DNA of 64,000 nucleotides, from positions 21,575 through 85,574 of the forward strand of contig JASHON010000028.1 of assembly GCA_030041095.1 (NCBI GenBank), read 5' to 3'. Below the pieces are notes generated by a model that saw nothing but the letters and a program-made list of their open reading frames with translations, made no database searches and was not told the DNA's origin. Source of the DNA: Terriglobia bacterium. GTDB taxonomy: Bacteria; Acidobacteriota; Terriglobia; UBA7540. Below are positions 53,681-63,709 of the stretch, piece after piece; positions within the stretch are counted from its first letter, which is position 1; each line of letters starts with the position of its first letter. The translations under genes were made by a program, and so were the position numbers.

Positions 53681-56600
53681 ATGAAGAGCGCAAACCTCGT
53701 AAAAGCATGGGTTGTGTTTCTGGTCGCACTGTCGCTCGCGGCTCCTGCATGGGCGCAGTTGACCAGGGCTGGAATCACGGGCACCGTAACTGACCCAAGC
53801 GGCGCCGTTATTCCCGGTGTTTCGGTGATCGCGGTCAACGAGGATACGGGTGTCGAGAGCGCGACGGTAACCAATAACGTCGGCATATATCGGATTGTGG
53901 GTTTGCCCATTGGACACTACGGCCTTTCATTCAAAAAGACTGGGTTTGTGACGGTGCAGCGAACGGGCATCACGCTGACCATCGACCAGGTGGCGGGAAT
54001 TGACATCACGATGAACGTTGGCCAGGTCACGCAAACTGTCCAGGTCAAAGCCGGCGCCCCTATCCTGCAAACTCAAACGACCGACGTAGGAGGCGCGATG
54101 ACCAACACGGCCATTCAAGCGCTCCCCATGGACGTCAGCGGCGGCCGGGACATACAGATGTTCGCCTACGACACGGTCCCGGGCCTCCAAGGAGAGTCTT
54201 GGGACTCGTTTAGTAACGGGCAGATGGCTGACAGCAATGAAGTCCTCATTGACGGGACGGTCTCCCAGGAGTACGCGAACGGGTTGATTAGCGAGAGCAA
54301 CCCTCCCTTTGTTGCCGTCCAGGAATTCAAGGTTGATACGGGAGGCATGGGCGGCGAAGCGGGCATGTACACGGGCGGCACGACATTCGAGTATCAGTTG
54401 AAATCCGGCACCAATCAATTTCATGGCACCGCGCAGTACTATCTGCAAAACGAAGCCCTCGATGCCAACTCGTGGGGCAACGATGTTCTGGGCATCCCAA
54501 AGTCTTTCGATCGGCGCGACGATGAGGCTATCGGCGTTGGCGGGCCCATCTATATCCCTCATGTTTACCACGGCAGAAACAGAACATTCTTCTATTTCGC
54601 TTTTGAGCGGGAGAGAGAGGCCAACTTTACTCCGGGAAGCCTGACCTACACGGTTCCCACGACCGCGTTTATGAACGGTGACTTCAGTGACCTGCTCGGC
54701 GCGCCGCTTTGCAGCAATACGAGCGGTACCGAAGGGCCTTGTTCCAGCTCCGCGGGCTTGACGGCCCCGATGTACGTTCAGAATACCAATGGGCAGAGCG
54801 TGCCGTTGGTGGAGGGAATGATCTTCGATCCGGAATCTCCAAACGCCAGCGAGGTTTTCCCTAATAACCAGATACCAGGCAGCCGCTTTAGCAAATACGC
54901 GAGTAACTTGCTCGCGCTCTACCAGAAATATTACGCACCGATGGCGTCAGGCGACAGGAATAATTACCAGGGCATAGGGGTGAATGACCCGTCGTTTGAG
55001 GAGAAGAATTGGAGCCTGAAGTTGGACCATAACTTTTCCCCCATGGATCGGATTTCCGGTTCCTTTTATTGGACCAATCGGCCGCGATTGCTCGACGATT
55101 CGAATGCGGGTCCCTGGTCCAGCGTCGAGGCTAATCAGGGCGGCCCGTTCAGCGGCGACAGGAACCAGCTTGTGACCACCCGCGCCTGGCGTGCGAATGA
55201 AACTCACATCTTCAGCCCGAACATCGTCAACACGGCGGCCTTCACTTATGAACGTTTCTTTTTCGGCGATCATGTGATCCCAAGCGAGATCGACCAGTGG
55301 CCGTCAGGCTTGTTTGCGAGCTCGGACCACCCGGCCATCATTGTGAATTTCGCAGGCAACATTAACGGGGTCGGAGAATCCGAGATCAGTACCGGCAACA
55401 GCGGCAGCCTGACTGGGTTCGAGGACTATGTGGCAGATGATACCCTGTCATGGCTGAATGGGCATCACACCATCACATTCGGCGGCGAGTTACGAGCTTT
55501 CCAGTTGGACAGTGGCGGCGTCCCCGGCGCGATGAATTACAACTTCAGCAACTCCCAAACGGGGATGCCCCTCAACTCCCAGCTTTCAATTTATGAGGGA
55601 TTTGCATTCGCCAGCTTCCTGATGGGAGATGTCGGAAGCGCCTCGATGACCATACCGGGGGAGCAGTACGGCCGGCGCAAGTCTTATTCGCTCTATGTGC
55701 AGGACAGTTATAGAGTCAACAGCCGGCTTACCACCAACTACGGTCTCACCTGGAACGTGGAGTTCCCCCGGCATGAGAAGTACGGCCGCTGGGCGAACTT
55801 TAATACCAGCTACGTCAATCCCGCTACGGGCGAGCGCGGCGAGATTCAATATCTCAGCCAGAGCATCATGAACCCCACGGATGGCGGCGGATCCTTTGAG
55901 CCTATGGTCTGGGATAAATTGGCTCCTCACGCTGGGTTCGCTTACATGATTACCCACCGCCTGGTGGCCCGGGCATCCTACGGCATCTACGATATTCCAG
56001 TAGGCATGAGCACGTACTGTGGCGTCCCCTACTGCTATGGACCCGATTATTTTCCGTACAACGTGGTGAATCCCAATGCCAATTTCACGCCGGCTTTCGA
56101 TTGGGACAGCGGCTATCCGGGTAAAACCGTATATTCACCAGCGCTCTACTCAGATGTCACCGCATCCGGGAATGGCGCCGTCGCCTCCATCAACCCGAAA
56201 ATCCTGACCGCGCAATACCTCGAGGAGCTGAATGCCGGGGTGGAATTCGAGCTCACCCCGAACACTCGGCTTTCGGCCAACTACTTGGGGAATTGGGGCC
56301 ATCATCTGCAGGACGGGTCGCTCGAGGAGAACGCAGCGCCCATCGCCGATTATGCCAATTTAGCGGCTACCGGCAACAATTATAATTGGGTCAGCGATGC
56401 GGCCAGCGCATCGGCGGCCGGAGTGCCTTACCCATACCAGGGTTTCGCCGGTTACGCCTATGAGGCCTTGGCGCCCTTCGCGAATGTTGCGAGCGCCTTC
56501 GGGGGCAGCGGGGCCACGCTCTATTACGTGGGTAGTCCTTATGGGTGGTCAGACTATGATGCGCTCCAAGTGGACCTGAACCACCGGACTTCGCACGGCC

Positions 56601-57367
56601 TGACGATGGACTTCAATTACGATTTCGAGCGCGATCTCTCCAGCTACCCGACCGACTTCACGACAGGCGCCGGCGGAACCTGGCTTGGTAGCGCGTTCGA
56701 GGATACCTATGCCGGGTATAGCTACTTTTACCAGAACCTTTACAACTTGAGCGCCGCTGGGAACTTCGAGCAGCCTTACAATCAGAGCTATTGGAAAGGC
56801 TATGTGGTTTACGACTTGCCCTTCGGCAAGGGGCGCAGGTTCCTTTCAAACGGCGGCCGCTGGCTGAACGGAGCGCTGGGCGGCTGGACGACGAGTTGGC
56901 TGGTTGGTTACAACACCGGAGACCCGGTACCCGTCACTTCGAACAATTATTATCCAGGTGAGCTCTCCGAGGTTTACTCTGACGTCGCTCCGGGCGCGGA
57001 CTTGAGCCGGCACTTCAATACTTCCAGGTTCGACGCGAGCACCGCCGGCGTCACGCCCAATCCCAATAACATGTACTTCAGTCCCAATGGCTTCTCCAAC
57101 CCTTTATACGGAAAGCTTGGCAACTCCGGGCCTTACCTGGCCGGTCTGCACAATTTTGGAAGCGCCAATGAAGATGCTGCGCTCTACAAAACCTTCAAGA
57201 TCAAGGAGAGGGTCGGGTTGCAATTTCGAATTGATTACTTCGATGTTTTCAACCGGTCTTCCTACTCGACGCCTGACACCAACATTGACGATCCGCTCTT
57301 CGGCGAAGTCACAAGCTGGCCAACCGGAAACCGTTACGGCCAGCTCAGCGTGCAAGTCAACTGGTGA
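53681..57367 (+). CDS. Oar-like TonB-dependent receptor
   Basis: The 1228-aa protein has a signal peptide (about residues 1-25), a carboxypeptidase-regulatory-like domain (ITGTVTDPSGAVIPGVSVIAVNEDTG, YRIVGLPIGHYGLSFKKTGF, about 30-110), a plug region (about 120-250) and a long beta-barrel with many aromatic/Asn-rich strands, ending in RYGQLSVQVNW, a terminal aromatic residue typical of outer-membrane proteins. Such giant receptors are characteristic of Acidobacteriota and import large substrates with TonB energy. AGGAGG lies 6 nt before the ATG. It heads the plus-strand half of the glycan locus. Confidence 0.92.
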   Translation: MKSANLVKAWVVFLVALSLAAPAWAQLTRAGITGTVTDPSGAVIPGVSVIAVNEDTGVESATVTNNVGIYRIVGLPIGHYGLSFKKTGFVTVQRTGITLTIDQVAGIDITMNVGQVTQTVQVKAGAPILQTQTTDVGGAMTNTAIQALPMDVSGGRDIQMFAYDTVPGLQGESWDSFSNGQMADSNEVLIDGTVSQEYANGLISESNPPFVAVQEFKVDTGGMGGEAGMYTGGTTFEYQLKSGTNQFHGTAQYYLQNEALDANSWGNDVLGIPKSFDRRDDEAIGVGGPIYIPHVYHGRNRTFFYFAFEREREANFTPGSLTYTVPTTAFMNGDFSDLLGAPLCSNTSGTEGPCSSSAGLTAPMYVQNTNGQSVPLVEGMIFDPESPNASEVFPNNQIPGSRFSKYASNLLALYQKYYAPMASGDRNNYQGIGVNDPSFEEKNWSLKLDHNFSPMDRISGSFYWTNRPRLLDDSNAGPWSSVEANQGGPFSGDRNQLVTTRAWRANETHIFSPNIVNTAAFTYERFFFGDHVIPSEIDQWPSGLFASSDHPAIIVNFAGNINGVGESEISTGNSGSLTGFEDYVADDTLSWLNGHHTITFGGELRAFQLDSGGVPGAMNYNFSNSQTGMPLNSQLSIYEGFAFASFLMGDVGSASMTIPGEQYGRRKSYSLYVQDSYRVNSRLTTNYGLTWNVEFPRHEKYGRWANFNTSYVNPATGERGEIQYLSQSIMNPTDGGGSFEPMVWDKLAPHAGFAYMITHRLVARASYGIYDIPVGMSTYCGVPYCYGPDYFPYNVVNPNANFTPAFDWDSGYPGKTVYSPALYSDVTASGNGAVASINPKILTAQYLEELNAGVEFELTPNTRLSANYLGNWGHHLQDGSLEENAAPIADYANLAATGNNYNWVSDAASASAAGVPYPYQGFAGYAYEALAPFANVASAFGGSGATLYYVGSPYGWSDYDALQVDLNHRTSHGLTMDFNYDFERDLSSYPTDFTTGAGGTWLGSAFEDTYAGYSYFYQNLYNLSAAGNFEQPYNQSYWKGYVVYDLPFGKGRRFLSNGGRWLNGALGGWTTSWLVGYNTGDPVPVTSNNYYPGELSEVYSDVAPGADLSRHFNTSRFDASTAGVTPNPNNMYFSPNGFSNPLYGKLGNSGPYLAGLHNFGSANEDAALYKTFKIKERVGLQFRIDYFDVFNRSSYSTPDTNIDDPLFGEVTSWPTGNRYGQLSVQVNW

Positions 57368-57585
57368 CCACCTGATTTTGGTGAATAAGGAACCAGGGAC
57401 CAGGGATTCGGCTAAACTCCGAATCCCTCGCCCCGCTTTCCTCTTGCGAGCAGCTACGGGAAGCCCGAAAAGCGGAATACGATCCCCAGGGCACGCTATG
57501 ATCCTCCGCCTGATTGTTTTGGGGACGGTTGCACCGTGCTCACGCAGACCGCAAATTCAAGGACGATGACAAAGGAGGTCTCCCG

Positions 57586-58470
57586 ATGATCACTCGTCGC
57601 GGTGCGCTGAAGCGTATGAGCGCGCTTGCCGCTACCGCCGGGGTGTGGGGTCGATTCGCAGTATCGGACGCCAAAGGCTACGAAGCGCCGGAAGGCTACA
57701 AGTTGGTTTGGCACGATGAGTTCAACACCGCCGGCGCGCCGAATCCCAAGAACTGGACCTACGAACACGGCTTTGTGCGGAATGAGGAGTTCCAGTGGTA
57801 TCAGCCGCAGAACGCGATTTGTGCCGGCGGGAAATTGATCATTGAATCGCGGCGGGAGACCGTTCCCAATCCCAATTACCGCCCCGGCGGCAGGGACTGG
57901 CGCTCCAGACGACGCGCCGCCCACTACACGTCGGCAAGCCTCACGACGCGCAGTCTCCATAACTGGCAATACGGGTATTTTGTGATGCGCGGCCGCATCG
58001 ATACGCGTCCGGGCATTTGGCCCGCATGGTGGACTATTGGAATCTCCAAGCCGTGGCCGGCCTGCGGCGAAGTGGACATCATGGAATATTATCAGGGCCA
58101 TGTGAACGCCAACGTTGCCTGGCAGAAGGCAGACGGCTCGCCTGACTGGGTGACCACCTTCAAGCCGATCGCGGAATTTCACGATCCGCACTGGTCCCGG
58201 ATGTTTCACGTCTGGGCCATGGAATGGTCGCCGGCTTATATCCATCTCTACCTCGATGGAGCACTCATGACGTCCGTTGACTTATCCCGAACGCTCGACC
58301 CCCGCTACAACGGTTTCAATCCGTTCCATCAGCCGGCCTACATCATCTTGAACCAGGCCATAGGCGGCAATGCCGGCGGAAATCCGGAACACACCCGTTT
58401 TCCCTCGCGGTTTGTTGTGGACTACGTGCGGGTGTATCAGCGGCGGCTCTCCCTGGGTGGAGGAGGGTGA
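57586..58470 (+). CDS. Exported GH16 endo-glycosidase
   Basis: The 294-aa protein has an N-terminal RRGALKRMSALAA export signal and a GH16 jelly roll: YKLVWHDEFNTAG at the start, WPAWWTIGISKPWPACGEVDIMEYY containing the ExDxxE catalytic motif (nucleophile and acid/base Glu), and HVWAMEWSPAYIHLYLDG. GH16 enzymes cut beta-1,3/1,4-glucans or galactans internally; the exact substrate cannot be fixed here. AAAGGAGG lies about 6 nt before the ATG. The next gene starts 3 bp after its stop. Confidence 0.92.
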   Translation: MITRRGALKRMSALAATAGVWGRFAVSDAKGYEAPEGYKLVWHDEFNTAGAPNPKNWTYEHGFVRNEEFQWYQPQNAICAGGKLIIESRRETVPNPNYRPGGRDWRSRRRAAHYTSASLTTRSLHNWQYGYFVMRGRIDTRPGIWPAWWTIGISKPWPACGEVDIMEYYQGHVNANVAWQKADGSPDWVTTFKPIAEFHDPHWSRMFHVWAMEWSPAYIHLYLDGALMTSVDLSRTLDPRYNGFNPFHQPAYIILNQAIGGNAGGNPEHTRFPSRFVVDYVRVYQRRLSLGGGG

Positions 58471-58473
58471 CCG

Positions 58474-59766
58474 ATGGGAGCCTTATTCAGGTCACGATTG
58501 CAACTTGCTCGCAGTTGGGGCGTGGCTGCAATCATGCTATTTCTCGCCGCGCCCGCATATCCCGGGCGAGTGGTTGTCGTGAAGGTGGACCGCTCCACTC
58601 CCGTCGGCATCAGTCACTTCAGCATTGGCGTGACGCTCACCGGCAGAAGGTGGACAAACGGCAATCCTGAAGCCGTCCAAAGAGCCAAGGCGCTATTGGC
58701 GAGCGGCTTAAAATTAATAAATCAGCACATTACGATATTTGGCGCCGAAGATCCCGAACCGCGGCCCGGCGTTTACGACTGGCGCAGTCTGGACAAGCGC
58801 ATGGCGCTGATCCGGTCGATGCACGGCGTCCCGGTGATCACATTGTGCTGCGCCCCGGGGTGGATGAACACCATCGGACAAACCGAGCCCCGGAGAACCG
58901 GGCCGTATAGTTGGGCCGTGGGTCGCGTGACGAGCAGCCATATAAAAGACTACGCGGAGTTATGCAAGAAGGTGGCGCTGCGGTATCCGGACGTGAAGTA
59001 TTTCCAGGTGTGGAATGAGTTCAAAGGTTATTATGACAAAGCCCTGGGCAACTACGACTACGTGAAGTATACGAATTTCTACAACGCAGTCTATGAGGCT
59101 GTTAAATCCGTCCGGCCCGACGCGAAGCTCGGTGGGCCTTATTTCCCATTCGATAAGCGGATAAGAAAGAAAAACTGGCAAGCGATCGACTATTGGCTGA
59201 AGCACAAGCGCGGCGCCCAATTTGTCTGTTTTGATGGTTGGATCGACGGATACCCTCCCACGAGTTCCACAAAAGTAGAAGCCTACAAGATGACCTTGAC
59301 GGATTACTTCGGGAAAATCGCAGAGCAATTTCGCGCGCGGACCAACCTCCCGATCTGGATCTCCGAGTTTTACGGAGGTTGGAGCAGCAACCCACAGTTC
59401 ACCGCGGCCAACAACGCGTCCTGTTACCTTCATGCGCTCCTCAGCGGGGTTTACGTGGCGCTCCTGTGGGGGCCTGCAAATCAAAGATGGAACTACCTGT
59501 TCACAAGCACAAGCACCCCTGACGGAGGCAAGCCCAGCCCGCATTACCAGGTGGTCAGGATTTTCAATAGGAACTTCGGGCCCGGGACGAAGTTATACCG
59601 GGCGACGTCATCTTCGCCGGACATCGAGGTTCTGGCCTCCCGTACCCGAACGATGCTGATCAACAAGCGCGATGCGGTTGTCGAGGTGCGACTGGACGGT
59701 CACTCACTGATGTTAGCGCCTTATGAAGTTCGAATGGTGAACGCGTCCACGAAGCCTCAATCATGA
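58474..59766 (+). CDS. GH39-like clan A glycoside hydrolase
   Basis: The 430-aa protein has a signal peptide (hydrophobic stretch about residues 12-28) and a TIM-barrel hydrolase of clan A: RPGVYDWRSLDKRMALIRSM, acid/base Glu in KYFQVWNEFKGYY, and nucleophile Glu in LPIWISEFYGGW; a small C-terminal beta domain follows (IEVLASRTRTMLINKRDAVVEV). The pattern fits beta-xylosidase/alpha-L-iduronidase-type GH39 or a close family. It starts 3 bp after the GH16 gene, so the two are one unit. Confidence 0.8.
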   Translation: MGALFRSRLQLARSWGVAAIMLFLAAPAYPGRVVVVKVDRSTPVGISHFSIGVTLTGRRWTNGNPEAVQRAKALLASGLKLINQHITIFGAEDPEPRPGVYDWRSLDKRMALIRSMHGVPVITLCCAPGWMNTIGQTEPRRTGPYSWAVGRVTSSHIKDYAELCKKVALRYPDVKYFQVWNEFKGYYDKALGNYDYVKYTNFYNAVYEAVKSVRPDAKLGGPYFPFDKRIRKKNWQAIDYWLKHKRGAQFVCFDGWIDGYPPTSSTKVEAYKMTLTDYFGKIAEQFRARTNLPIWISEFYGGWSSNPQFTAANNASCYLHALLSGVYVALLWGPANQRWNYLFTSTSTPDGGKPSPHYQVVRIFNRNFGPGTKLYRATSSSPDIEVLASRTRTMLINKRDAVVEVRLDGHSLMLAPYEVRMVNASTKPQS

Positions 59767-59834
59767 ACCACGGAGCGTGAAAGCGATTCCGGGTCGTCAT
59801 CGACCATCCGGCGATGCTCCTGCGTCATCTCTAA

Positions 59835-59960
59835 CAGGATGCTGAAAAGCGGTTTCAACGAATGCCCTTCTGAGCGCAGCGAAGAATCCCAGCATTTGTT
59901 TCCAAAGAAATGCAGAGATGCTTCGCTTCGCTCAGCATGACAGACGTCCTTTTTCCGCGA
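59835..59960 (+). repeat. Dispersed palindromic repeat, family B, copy 2
   Basis: The copy starts CAGGATGCTGAAAAGCGG, contains CTGAGCGCAGCGAAGAATCCC as in copy 1 (11433-11553), then GCTCAGCATGACAG, and ends in GTCCTTTTTCCGC, which resembles the inner part of the family A end. It lies in the gap between the GH39-like and GH35 genes, so the open frame that reaches upstream of the GH35 start codon is repeat sequence. Confidence 0.7.
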
Positions 59961-60020
59961 CTTATCCGCGCTAAGCGCTGTTCGAAAGAAAAGAAACGTC
60001 CATCCGAGGAGCCACAATCC

Positions 60021-61691
60021 ATGAGACGACTATTTCCAGGGTGTTGGCGGGGCATTTTGCCGGCAGTCATGTTGCTGAGCGTCTGTGGCGTGGCAACGCG
60101 TCTCGCAGCGCAAGCTTCGGCTTCGATGCCGGAACTGATCCGTACCGGAACGCATTATCAACTGCACGTAGATGGCAAACCGTACATCATCCTGGGTGGG
60201 CAATCGCACAATTCGAGCGCCTCAAATCCCAAAGACCTGATCCCTGTGTGGAACTCCCTGGTGGCGATAGATGCCAACACGGCTGAAGTTCCTGTTTATT
60301 GGGAACTGATCGAGCCCGAGCCGGGCCATTTCGATTTCCAGACGGTGGACGCGGTGATTCAGGGGGCACGGCAGCACGGCTTGCACTTGGTGCTCCTTTG
60401 GTTTGGTACGTGGAAGTGCCGCAGTAGTGGTTACATACCGGCGTGGATGAAGGAAAATCCAACTAAATATTTTCTTGTGATCAACGAGGAGGAACAGGCG
60501 ATTGACGCGGTTTCACCCTTTTGCATGGCGGGTGAGCGCGCGGACGAAGCGGCGTTCGCCGCCCTGATGGCCCACATCAAGAGCGTGGATGGCGCCGAGC
60601 ACACCGTCATCATGATGCAGGTGGAGAACGAAGTCGGACCGGGTGAGACGGATCGGGATTATTCGCCGCCGGCCACGCGGCGCTACGAGTCTTCTGTTCC
60701 TGCAAGCCTGATGGCTTACCTGCAAGCGCATCGCTCGCATTTAGCGCCGACGCTTCGCGAGGCTTGGTCTCAAAGCGATTTCCGGGCGAGCGGGACGTGG
60801 CCGGAGGTGTTTGGCTGGCTCGCGCCCGAAGCGTTCAGCGCGTGGTACATGGCGCGCTATGTGGAGGGTGTGGCGGCGGCGGGTAAGAAGGTCTATCCGC
60901 TTCCGATGTATTGCAACGATGCGACGGCGGGTCCGGGTGCCGCGCGGGCGGGCGTATTCCCCAGCGGCGGACCGACGTTTCACGTGCTGGATATCTGGAA
61001 AGCTGCCGCGCCGGATATTGACATCCTTTCGCCGGATATCTATGGAGGAGACTGGCTCGAAACCGCGGCCGAATACTACCGGCCGGATAATCCGCTGTTC
61101 GTTCCGGAAACCGCGTTTTTCCCTTCCTACGGCGCCTACGCCTATGCCGACCTGGCGGAATTCAACGGCATCGGGTTTGTGCCGTTTGGTATTGACCGCG
61201 GCGTTGAAAACGGAAAGCTCACGCCACAAGGAAAGGTTCTGGCGCAGGTTTACAAAACATTGGACCCTCTGCTTCCCTTGATCGAGAAGTATCAATACAC
61301 CGGGAAACTGTTTGCATTGGTGCAAGGAAGTGACACCCAAAGCTCGCACTTCCTCACGCCGACGCTGGGGGCGACGGCGAACTTCACGCCTCACCATTTC
61401 TATTTCTTTGGTGGCCCTGCGCTGCCGCCCGCCGGGCCAGCTTACATGCGGCCGCATGGCGGCGGGCTCATCATCGAACTGGGCCCCGACCATTACATCG
61501 TGGCTGGCTCGGGATTTCGACTGAGCTTCTGGAATCGGCAGGGCCCGCCAGGCCATCCGCGATACCTGGCAATCGATAGAGGGACTTTCCACGGAACGAA
61601 GTGGGTGGAAGAGCAGCGGCTGAACGGCGATGAGCAGACCGTGGACCTGTTTCGCTTCCCGGGAATTCTTCGAGTGCGCTTCGTGAAGTAG
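60021..61691 (+). CDS. Secreted GH35 beta-galactosidase (DUF5597 type)
   Basis: The 556-aa protein has a signal peptide (about residues 1-32) and a GH35 barrel: LHVDGKPYIILGGQSHNSS, NTAEVPVYWELIEPEPGHFDF, acid/base Glu in IMMQVENEVGPGE and nucleophile Glu in PLFVPETAFFPSYG, followed by a C-terminal DUF5597-like beta domain. It removes beta-linked galactose outside the cytoplasm. GAGGAG lies 9 nt before ATG 60021. After the stop, 61692-61957 holds a further open but start-less frame with no recognised family. Confidence 0.9.
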   Translation: MRRLFPGCWRGILPAVMLLSVCGVATRLAAQASASMPELIRTGTHYQLHVDGKPYIILGGQSHNSSASNPKDLIPVWNSLVAIDANTAEVPVYWELIEPEPGHFDFQTVDAVIQGARQHGLHLVLLWFGTWKCRSSGYIPAWMKENPTKYFLVINEEEQAIDAVSPFCMAGERADEAAFAALMAHIKSVDGAEHTVIMMQVENEVGPGETDRDYSPPATRRYESSVPASLMAYLQAHRSHLAPTLREAWSQSDFRASGTWPEVFGWLAPEAFSAWYMARYVEGVAAAGKKVYPLPMYCNDATAGPGAARAGVFPSGGPTFHVLDIWKAAAPDIDILSPDIYGGDWLETAAEYYRPDNPLFVPETAFFPSYGAYAYADLAEFNGIGFVPFGIDRGVENGKLTPQGKVLAQVYKTLDPLLPLIEKYQYTGKLFALVQGSDTQSSHFLTPTLGATANFTPHHFYFFGGPALPPAGPAYMRPHGGGLIIELGPDHYIVAGSGFRLSFWNRQGPPGHPRYLAIDRGTFHGTKWVEEQRLNGDEQTVDLFRFPGILRVRFVK

Positions 61692-61957
61692 CCGGCGCCG
61701 GGCTTCTTATAAGCTGGCATAAGAATGACCCGACAAAGCTGATTGCGGAGGCTAAGCCCAAGCCCTATTATGACGCGGAGCAGACGGTCACGAAGGCGAT
61801 GGCCAGCCTCGGCATGACGAGGCGGCCAGCGCCGCCGGCAGACTCGTCCGCCAGCTCACGGGACACCGAAACCGCCCCGAGTCGGTAGGGAACGAAACGG
61901 TGCGCACTTTACACAGCAGCGCCGATGTTTACCTGAAACTGACAAGCAGGAGATTCA

Positions 61958-62902
61958 ATGACTAAGCCTTTCATCTTTGCTCTCAGTATCGTGTTTGCAT
62001 CTGGTGGTCTGAGCGCGCAGAAGCCCGTCTGGCGGCCATCGGCGGGACATGCGCAAGTGCCGATATGGCCGGGAGTGGCACCTGACGGACAGCCAGTCCC
62101 CGGCCCGGAGTATGCGAGGACGGAGAAGGGCCACCCGGTCGCCGGCAGGCCGTGGGCTTATGTGAGCAACGTCTCGCGCCCTACAATGACGCGCTATTCG
62201 CCAAAGGCAAAGAATACGGGAGTTGCGGTAGTCGTGTTTCCCGGCGGGGGATTTCAGATTCTGGCCATCGATCTGGAAGGCACGGAGGTCTGTGACTGGC
62301 TGACATCCAACGGGATCACCTGCATACTGCTGAAATATCGCGTGCCGAGTCCGCCTTATGACTGGCGAAGCAAACGCTACACCTTTGCGAGATCAACAAT
62401 GGCGCTGGAAGATGCGCAGAGGACGATGGGGTTGGTGCGCTTTCACGCCGCGGAGTGGCATATCGATCCGCACAAGATTGGAGTGCTTGGGCTTTCGGCA
62501 GGTGGGTACTTAGTGGCGGAGATTAGCACGAACTTTGAACACCGTTTGTATGCGCCGGTCGATGCGGCTGACAAGGAAAGCTGTCGTCCGGATTTTGCGG
62601 TGGGCGTTTATCCAGGACATCTGTGGATCGGCGGTAACGATTACAAATTGAATCCCAATGTTCCAGTTACCCGCCAGACGCCGCCAACTTTTTTGGTGCA
62701 GGCGGAGGATGACAATGTGGATGGCGTAAACCAATCGCTGGCGTACTACATTGCCCTGAAGAACGCTGGCGTTCCCGTGGAGATGCACTTGTATGCGCAC
62801 GGCGGCCATGCGTTTGGGCTGCGGCGCACGCAGCTTCCGATCACTCGATGGCCCCAACTGGTAAACACGTGGCTGAAGACGATTCGGATGCTTCCGGAGT
62901 AG
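61958..62902 (+). CDS. Secreted alpha/beta-hydrolase (acetylxylan esterase-like)
   Basis: The 314-aa protein has a signal peptide (about residues 1-20), oxyanion-hole motif VVVFPGGGFQ, the nucleophile in IGVLGLSAGGYLV, Asp in VQAEDDNVDG and His in YAHGGHAFGL. This pattern is that of secreted esterases often linked to xylanases and other plant-polymer enzymes (BD-FAE/XynB-associated). It probably removes acetyl or feruloyl groups. AGGAGA lies about 6 nt before the ATG. It closes the glycan locus. Confidence 0.88.
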   Translation: MTKPFIFALSIVFASGGLSAQKPVWRPSAGHAQVPIWPGVAPDGQPVPGPEYARTEKGHPVAGRPWAYVSNVSRPTMTRYSPKAKNTGVAVVVFPGGGFQILAIDLEGTEVCDWLTSNGITCILLKYRVPSPPYDWRSKRYTFARSTMALEDAQRTMGLVRFHAAEWHIDPHKIGVLGLSAGGYLVAEISTNFEHRLYAPVDAADKESCRPDFAVGVYPGHLWIGGNDYKLNPNVPVTRQTPPTFLVQAEDDNVDGVNQSLAYYIALKNAGVPVEMHLYAHGGHAFGLRRTQLPITRWPQLVNTWLKTIRMLPE

Positions 62903-63066
62903 ATGACAGCACCGGATAGGTTCGAGCGGGCCTTTTTTTTGCGAGGCTTCGCACGAACCTCAGTCCGATGGGCATGAATTCCGCTAAAGCCGCATTCTGC
63001 CGCGAACGCGGGATCCAGCTCGCGGGGGCCGAAAACCACTCCAAGCCGGTAGGAAGGGGAGGTCAA

Positions 63067-63708
63067 ATGTCGAACCTGTGGCTGGCCGTGCCTCTCTCCG
63101 AATACGAGCAGCACATGAGCGCGGTGGAAGTGCAGCAACTCAATGCACTCTCCGAGCTGTTCGCGGAAGCGATGCGAGTGTGCCGCCCGTTGTCAGTCGC
63201 AATCTTGGGCATAGCTGGCGGAAATGGGCTCAATCACATCGACGGCAGGATCACGGCACGAATTGTTGGGCTGGACGTAAACCCCCAGTATCTTGAAGCC
63301 GTCAGGGAGCGATATTCGCATTTGCTTGGTCTCGAGCTCCACTGTATCGACTTGGCGGAGCAGTGCATCGATTTGCAACCCGTGCAACTCGTCCACGCGG
63401 CTCTGATCTTTGAGCACGCGGGCGCGGATCGTTGTCTGAAGAACGCTATATCACTGGTTGTTCCAGGCGGACATTTGTCCGTCGTGCTTCAATTGCCAAC
63501 CGAAACCGGACAAGCAGCAATCGCGAGCCAGTTTCCTTCGATTCAGAGCCTGCAGGTTGGCTTTTCTCTGATCGGTCCAGAGCGGTTCGAGGAATCTCTC
63601 GCCGTGCGCGGATTTCTGCTGATTTACCAGACAACACGTGCATTACGAGCAGGCAAAGGATTTTGGATGGGCATTTTCCGCGCACCAAAGCAAGTGAGCC
63701 GAATTTGA
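63067..63708 (+). CDS. SAM-dependent methyltransferase
   Basis: The 213-aa protein has a SAM-fold motif (LSVAILGIAGGNGLNHI, about residue 43), IVGLDVNPQYLEAVRERY and LVHAALIFEHAGADRCLKNA. The first glycine-rich motif is unusual (LGIAGGNGL rather than GxGxG), but spacing is right. The substrate is unknown. GGGGAGG lies 6 nt before ATG 63067; a longer frame upstream is not supported. The next gene begins 1 bp after the stop, so the two may form a pair. Confidence 0.75.
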   Translation: MSNLWLAVPLSEYEQHMSAVEVQQLNALSELFAEAMRVCRPLSVAILGIAGGNGLNHIDGRITARIVGLDVNPQYLEAVRERYSHLLGLELHCIDLAEQCIDLQPVQLVHAALIFEHAGADRCLKNAISLVVPGGHLSVVLQLPTETGQAAIASQFPSIQSLQVGFSLIGPERFEESLAVRGFLLIYQTTRALRAGKGFWMGIFRAPKQVSRI

Positions 63709-63709
63709 A

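Noticed and set aside
59910..60020. Longer N-terminus for the GH35 protein
   Set aside because: The added codons are family B repeat and leader sequence; GAGGAG and the signal peptide support ATG 60021.
61692..61890. Start-less open frame after GH35 (ISWHKNDPTKLIAEAKPKP)
   Set aside because: It has no start codon of its own and no recognised family, so it is mentioned only with the GH35 entry.
62925..62945. T-run after the esterase gene as a rho-independent terminator
   Set aside because: Eight T residues occur, but no convincing GC-rich stem directly precedes them.
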